Below are positions 60,160-64,000 of a DNA stretch of 64,000 bases, piece after piece; positions within the stretch are counted from its first letter, which is position 1, and each line of letters begins with the position of its first letter. A model generated the notes under the pieces. That model ran no database searches. It was given only the letters and a program-made list of their open reading frames with translations, and had not been told where the DNA came from. The translations under genes were made by a program, and so were the position numbers. This stretch comes from Chryseobacterium mulctrae. GTDB taxonomy: Bacteria > Bacteroidota > Bacteroidia > Flavobacteriales > Weeksellaceae. The DNA lies in contig NZ_VAJL01000001.1 of the NCBI RefSeq assembly GCF_006175945.1, positions 1,674,001 through 1,738,000 of the forward strand, in the 5' to 3' direction.

Positions 60160-61119
60160 TTAAAACAACTCTCCTGCTACTTTTTTAATATTATCGCTTT
60201 TCCCCATCGAGTAAAAGTGTAGAACAGGGACGCCAAAATCTAATAATTCTTTGCATTGTGCAATTGCCCATTCAACCCCGATTTGCTTTACGGCTTCGTT
60301 ATTTTTAGCACCTTCAACAGCATTGATCAAATCTTCAGGTAAATCTATTTTGAAAACCTGTGGCAATAATTTTAAATGTTTTTTTGTTGCAATCGGTTTT
60401 ATTCCCGGAATAATTGGAACTGTGATGCCCATTTCACGAGCTTTTTTCACAAATTCTATATATTTTTTATTATCAAAAAACATTTGGGTAACAATATAGT
60501 CTGCACCTGCATCTACTTTTTGTTTCAGCCATTTCAAATCATAATTCATTGAAGGAGCTTCCATATGTTTTTCTGGATAACCAGCAACTCCGATGCAGAA
60601 TTTGTTATGTTCGTCACAAATTTGCTCATCATCATGGAGGTATTTTCCGCGACCTAAATTATTAATCTGATTGACTAAATCCATCGCACTTGCATGACCT
60701 CCTAAAGTAGGCTCAAAATACTGATGACCTTTCATCGCGTCGCCACGAAGAGCCATAATATTATCAATTCCGAGGTACATACAATCTACCAAAAGATATT
60801 CTGTTTCTTCTTTAGTGAAACCACCACAAAGTAAGTGTGGCACAGTATCAACTCCATATTTATGCTGAATTGCCGAACAAATCCCCAAAGTTCCGGGACG
60901 CATTCTGGTAATTCTACGTTCCATCAAGCCATTTCCTTTGTCGATATAAATATATTCTTCTCGAGAAGTCGTCACATCAATAAATGGAGGTTTAAACTCC
61001 ATCAAAGGGTCAATATTTTTATATAAATCTTCAATTCCGATTCCCTTTTGAGGCGGAACTACTTCGAGGGAGAATAAAGTTTTTCCGTTGGCGTTTTTTA
61101 TATGGTCTGTGATTTTCAT
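60160..61119 (-). CDS. metF: 5,10-methylenetetrahydrofolate reductase
   Basis: MetF reduces methylene-THF to methyl-THF, the methyl donor for methionine synthase. The 319-residue FAD barrel shows FSLEVVPPQKG (residues 17-27), DVTTSREEY near 49, ALRGDAMKGHQYFEPTLGGH near 122 and AGADYIVTQMFFDN near 195. The partner methionine-synthase gene lies immediately upstream on the same strand, 76 bases away, separated by a GC-rich hairpin. Both steps are thus encoded together. Confidence 0.95.
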   Translation of the reverse strand: MKITDHIKNANGKTLFSLEVVPPQKGIGIEDLYKNIDPLMEFKPPFIDVTTSREEYIYIDKGNGLMERRITRMRPGTLGICSAIQHKYGVDTVPHLLCGGFTKEETEYLLVDCMYLGIDNIMALRGDAMKGHQYFEPTLGGHASAMDLVNQINNLGRGKYLHDDEQICDEHNKFCIGVAGYPEKHMEAPSMNYDLKWLKQKVDAGADYIVTQMFFDNKKYIEFVKKAREMGITVPIIPGIKPIATKKHLKLLPQVFKIDLPEDLINAVEGAKNNEAVKQIGVEWAIAQCKELLDFGVPVLHFYSMGKSDNIKKVAGELF

Positions 61120-61159
61120 TTAATAATAGTAAGTTTTAATTTTTTAAAGAATTTTTTTG

Positions 61160-61188
61160 ATTTTGCGGCGGCTTCGCCGCCGCAAAAT
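61160..61188. repeat. Perfect GC-rich hairpin between metH and metF
   Basis: 61160-61172 pairs exactly with 61176-61188 (13 bp, loop TTC), extended with one bulge by flanking T/A runs. The inner 19 bases (61165-61183) equal those of the hairpin at 23419-23437. No T-run follows on the minus strand, so it may be an RNA-stabilising or weakly attenuating hairpin within the metH-metF unit. Confidence 0.8.
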
Positions 61189-61195
61189 TCAAAAA

Positions 61196-63862
61196 TTAAA
61201 TTCCGTCTGCTAAATTTGGAGAAAGCCATTTTTTAGCCTCTCTCAAAGAAATTCCTTTTCTTTCTGAATATTCTTTCACTTGTTCTTCTGTGATTTTTCC
61301 TAAACCAAAATATTTGGCATGCGGGCTTCCAAAATAATATCCGGAAACTGCCGCCGTAGGAAACATCGCTAAACTTTCGGTAAGGTACACTCCAATATTC
61401 TCTTTCACTTTCAAAAGATCCCAAATCGCATGTTTTTCTAAGTGATCAGGACACGCAGGATAACCAGGAGCAGGACGAATTCCTTTATATTTTTCAGCAA
61501 TTAAATCTTCGTTGCTCAAGTTTTCCTGATTGGCATATCCCCAATATTCTGTACGGACTTTTTTATGCAAAAATTCAGCATAAGCTTCTGCAAAACGGTC
61601 GGCGATGGCTTTTACCATAATGGCATTGTAGTCGTCATTATCTTTTTCGTATTGATCTGATAATTCATCAGTTCCGAAACCTGTTGTTACACAAAAAGCT
61701 CCCATATAATCGGTTTTTCCGGTACTTTTTGGGGCAATAAAATCACTTAACGCCAGATAATCTTTTCCTTTTGACTTTTGAACCTGCTGTCTTAAGGTTA
61801 AAAATTTAACTTGTTCCTGATTATTTTCATCATAAATCAAAATATCATCAGTTTCGTTTGAATTAGCTATAAAAATTCCGAAGATTGCTTTTGCTGTTAA
61901 TAACTTCTCATCAACAATTTTCTTTAGAATTTTCTGTCCGTCTGCAAATAACTCTTTGGCTTGTTCGCCTACAACCTCATCTTCAAGGATATTCGGATAT
62001 TTCCCATGCAGATCCCAACTTCTGAAAAATGGAGACCAGTCGATAAACGGAATTAATTCTGCTAAATCCTGATTTTCAAAAACCTGAATTCCCAGTTGAT
62101 TAGGGGTGAAAATTTCTTCATTTTCCCAATCAATTTTAAACTTATCAGCTCTTGCTTGTTCCAGAGAAACGTACTCTTTGTCAACCTGTCTGTTCAAAAA
62201 CTTTTCACGAAAATCTGAATAGTCATTTTTAAGATCGTCTACATATTCTTTATTCCGATCTCCCAAAAGAGAACTGACAACATTTACTGCTCTGGAAGCG
62301 TCATTCACATGAACGACAGCATTTTTATATTTTAGATCAATCTTAACTGCAGTATGCGCTTTAGAAGTTGTTGCACCACCGATTAATAAAGGAAAATTAA
62401 GATTCTGTCTTTCCAATTCTGATGCGATGTAGACCATTTCATCCAAACTTGGCGTAATCAATCCACTTAAACCAATAACATCAACCTGATGATCAATAGC
62501 TGCTTGTATGATTTTCTCAGCAGGAACCATCACACCCAAATCGACGATTTCATAATTGTTACATCCCAAAACTACGCTCACAATATTTTTACCAATATCA
62601 TGAACGTCTCCTTTTACGGTTGCCATTAAAATTTTTCCGTTAGCTTTTTGAGCAACATCTTTTTCAGCTTCGATGAATGGCTGCAAATAAGCCACTGCTT
62701 TTTTCATTACACGGGCAGACTTTACAACCTGTGGAAGAAACATTTTTCCGCTTCCGAACAAATCTCCAACGACGCCCATTCCGGTCATCAAATTAACTTC
62801 AATTACATGAAGCGGTCGCTCAGATTGCAACCTTGCTTCTTCCACATCTTCTTCTATAAAACGGTCAATTCCTTTCACCAAAGAATGCGTAATTCTCTCC
62901 TGTAAAGGATGAGTACGCCACTCTAATTCTTCAACTTTTTCTTTTTTTACCGATTTATTTCGTTCTGAATAATCTAAAAGACGCTCCGTTGCATCTTCTC
63001 TTTTATCGAGAATTACATCTTCAACGAGTTCTAAAAGTTCTTTATTAATTTCATCATAAACCTCAAGCATTGCCGGGTTTACAATTCCTATATTCATCCC
63101 GGCCTGAATGGCATGATAAAGGAAAACCGAGTGCATTGCTTCACGTACCGTATCATTTCCTCGGAAAGAGAACGAAACATTTGAAACTCCTCCACTTACC
63201 GAAGCATAAGGAAGGTTTTGGCGAACCCAACGTGTTGCTTCGATGAAATCGATTGCGTTTCTACGGTGTTCTTCCATCCCGGTTGCTACCGGAAATATAT
63301 TTAAATCGAAAATAATATCTTCTGCAGGAAACTTAACCTCATTAACCAAAATATCATACGATCTTTTGGTGATCTCAAGTCTTCTTTCATAATTGTCAGC
63401 TTGACCAACCTCATCAAAAGCCATCACAATAACGGCAGCTCCATATCTTTTGATTGCTTTGGCATGTTTTACAAACTCTTCTTTTCCTTCTTTTAAACTG
63501 ATAGAATTGACCACACATTTTCCTTGTACAACCTGAAGACCCGCTTCCAAAATTTCCCATTTGGAAGAATCGACCATAATTGGAATTTTGGAAATATCTG
63601 GTTCAGAACCAATTAAATTCAGGAATTTAATCATGGAAGCTTTTCCATCAATCAAACCGTCATCAAAATTAACATCAAGAATCTGAGCTCCACCATCAAC
63701 CTGATCTCTTGCGATATCTAAGGCTTCAGAAAATTTCTCTTCTTTTATTAATCTTAAAAACTTTTTAGATCCGGCAACATTTGTTCTTTCACCAACATTG
63801 ATGAAATTAGATTCCGGAGTAATAATCAGAGGTTCAAGCCCTGATAATCTTAAATATTTCAT
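61196..63862 (-). CDS. metH: Cobalamin-dependent methionine synthase, C-terminal part (split MetH)
   Basis: The 888-residue protein carries the pterin-binding domain ([20 protein letters not shown], residues 22-41; [18 protein letters not shown] near 57), a cobalamin cap and a B12-binding domain with [17 protein letters not shown] near 425, whose His ligates cobalt. A C-terminal SAM-activation domain has [20 protein letters not shown] near 811. The N-terminal homocysteine-binding domain of full MetH (about 1200 residues) is absent, as in the split enzymes of many Bacteroidota. The missing half would be a separate gene. No B12 riboswitch is seen in the 4 bases before the upstream gene. Confidence 0.93.
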   Translation of the reverse strand: MKYLRLSGLEPLIITPESNFINVGERTNVAGSKKFLRLIKEEKFSEALDIARDQVDGGAQILDVNFDDGLIDGKASMIKFLNLIGSEPDISKIPIMVDSSKWEILEAGLQVVQGKCVVNSISLKEGKEEFVKHAKAIKRYGAAVIVMAFDEVGQADNYERRLEITKRSYDILVNEVKFPAEDIIFDLNIFPVATGMEEHRRNAIDFIEATRWVRQNLPYASVSGGVSNVSFSFRGNDTVREAMHSVFLYHAIQAGMNIGIVNPAMLEVYDEINKELLELVEDVILDKREDATERLLDYSERNKSVKKEKVEELEWRTHPLQERITHSLVKGIDRFIEEDVEEARLQSERPLHVIEVNLMTGMGVVGDLFGSGKMFLPQVVKSARVMKKAVAYLQPFIEAEKDVAQKANGKILMATVKGDVHDIGKNIVSVVLGCNNYEIVDLGVMVPAEKIIQAAIDHQVDVIGLSGLITPSLDEMVYIASELERQNLNFPLLIGGATTSKAHTAVKIDLKYKNAVVHVNDASRAVNVVSSLLGDRNKEYVDDLKNDYSDFREKFLNRQVDKEYVSLEQARADKFKIDWENEEIFTPNQLGIQVFENQDLAELIPFIDWSPFFRSWDLHGKYPNILEDEVVGEQAKELFADGQKILKKIVDEKLLTAKAIFGIFIANSNETDDILIYDENNQEQVKFLTLRQQVQKSKGKDYLALSDFIAPKSTGKTDYMGAFCVTTGFGTDELSDQYEKDNDDYNAIMVKAIADRFAEAYAEFLHKKVRTEYWGYANQENLSNEDLIAEKYKGIRPAPGYPACPDHLEKHAIWDLLKVKENIGVYLTESLAMFPTAAVSGYYFGSPHAKYFGLGKITEEQVKEYSERKGISLREAKKWLSPNLADGI

Positions 63863-63866
63863 TTAA

Positions 63867-64000
63867 TTATTCTTCTAAAATAAAATAAGCGTTATTCGCA
63901 TTTTGCTTCAGCAAATCAACATGTTTGCCTAAAGCAGTAAAAATTGGAAATCGCTTGTAACCCAGATTATATTCTCTAGCAAACTGCTCAATTTCCTCGG
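63867..64000 (-). CDS. Cut-off gene upstream of metH (C-terminus only)
   Basis: The last 43 codons and the TAA stop (63867-63869) are in the window. The tail ends HVDLLKQNANNAYFILEE, preceded by EFAREYN-like sequence (FAREYNLGYKRFPIFTALG). The stop lies 4 bases before the metH ATG, so the two are very probably co-transcribed. This is not the end of a homocysteine methyltransferase domain as far as I can tell, and I do not recognise the family. Confidence 0.6.
   Translation of the reverse strand, partial: EEIEQFAREYNLGYKRFPIFTALGKHVDLLKQNANNAYFILEE

Noticed and set aside
1..64000. tRNA or rRNA genes, riboswitches for B12, FMN or SAM.
   Set aside because: I looked at the intergenic regions, including those before metF, ribA and folE, and saw no cloverleaf, conserved riboswitch core or rRNA sequence. 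The region before metH's operon lies outside the window.

Overview
The window is AT-rich, gene-dense chromosomal DNA from a member of the Bacteroidota, class Flavobacteriia, most like Chryseobacterium or a close relative in the Weeksellaceae. The grounds are a T9SS type A sorting domain, a BshA bacillithiol enzyme, Bacteroidota-restricted families (DUF4292, DUF4254, DUF2851), a split MetH, a GG-leader peptide of the kind seen in Chryseobacterium, and TAnnTTTG promoter elements. The genus is an inference. I see no tRNA, rRNA, transposase, phage gene or CRISPR array. The non-coding novelty lies in small interspersed hairpin repeats and regulatory sites.

Layout. 0-8.4 kb: a cut-off FKBP isomerase, a VF530-type protein, two uncharacterised genes, the SbcD/SbcC nuclease pair, a membrane protein, and a flavin monooxygenase beside a TetR regulator. 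8.4-14.1 kb: ClpB behind a 401-base leader with a 14-bp direct repeat, then a four-gene unit of unknown protein, polytopic membrane protein, histidine kinase and LuxR-type regulator. 14.1-19.2 kb: an FKBP lipoprotein, a Cys-rich GG-leader peptide, an M43 zinc-protease lipoprotein and a TonB-receptor-like outer-membrane protein. 19.2-26.1 kb: two paralogous kinase/OmpR-regulator pairs. Each faces a divergent envelope gene across an intergenic region carrying 11-bp-spaced GTTAA direct repeats. A secreted phosphodiesterase-like protein and a dienoyl-CoA-reductase-like SDR lie between them. 26.3-31.9 kb: a GH92 mannosidase, dihydroorotase and a polysaccharide flippase.

31.9-41 kb: an envelope and cofactor block of sugar nucleotidyltransferase, DUF4292 lipoprotein, EnvC-like murein hydrolase activator, TatA, DUF4254, a lipoprotein, RibA, GH3 and BshA. 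41-49 kb: DUF2851, PspC and GNAT genes, three tandem paralogous exported proteins, and an AddA/RecB-like helicase-nuclease. 49-55.5 kb: ferritin, a Spy-like protein, an Asn/Arg/Gly-rich secreted protein, a CBM20 4-alpha-glucanotransferase and a T9SS cargo protein. 55.6-64 kb: cysS, a 25-residue polycysteine mini-ORF, folE, a YghO-like protein, a secreted unknown, metF, the C-terminal half of methionine synthase and a cut-off gene.

The most interesting item is the mini-ORF at 57146-57223. It lies between folE and cysS on the coding strand of both, and six of its last eight residues are cysteine. It looks like a Cys-tRNA-sensing leader peptide for cysteinyl-tRNA synthetase. Next are the GTTAA repeat operators shared by the two kinase/regulator loci, the orphan GG-leader peptide, and the repeat families: a 63-72 bp inverted repeat in three copies, and GC-rich perfect hairpins at three sites.
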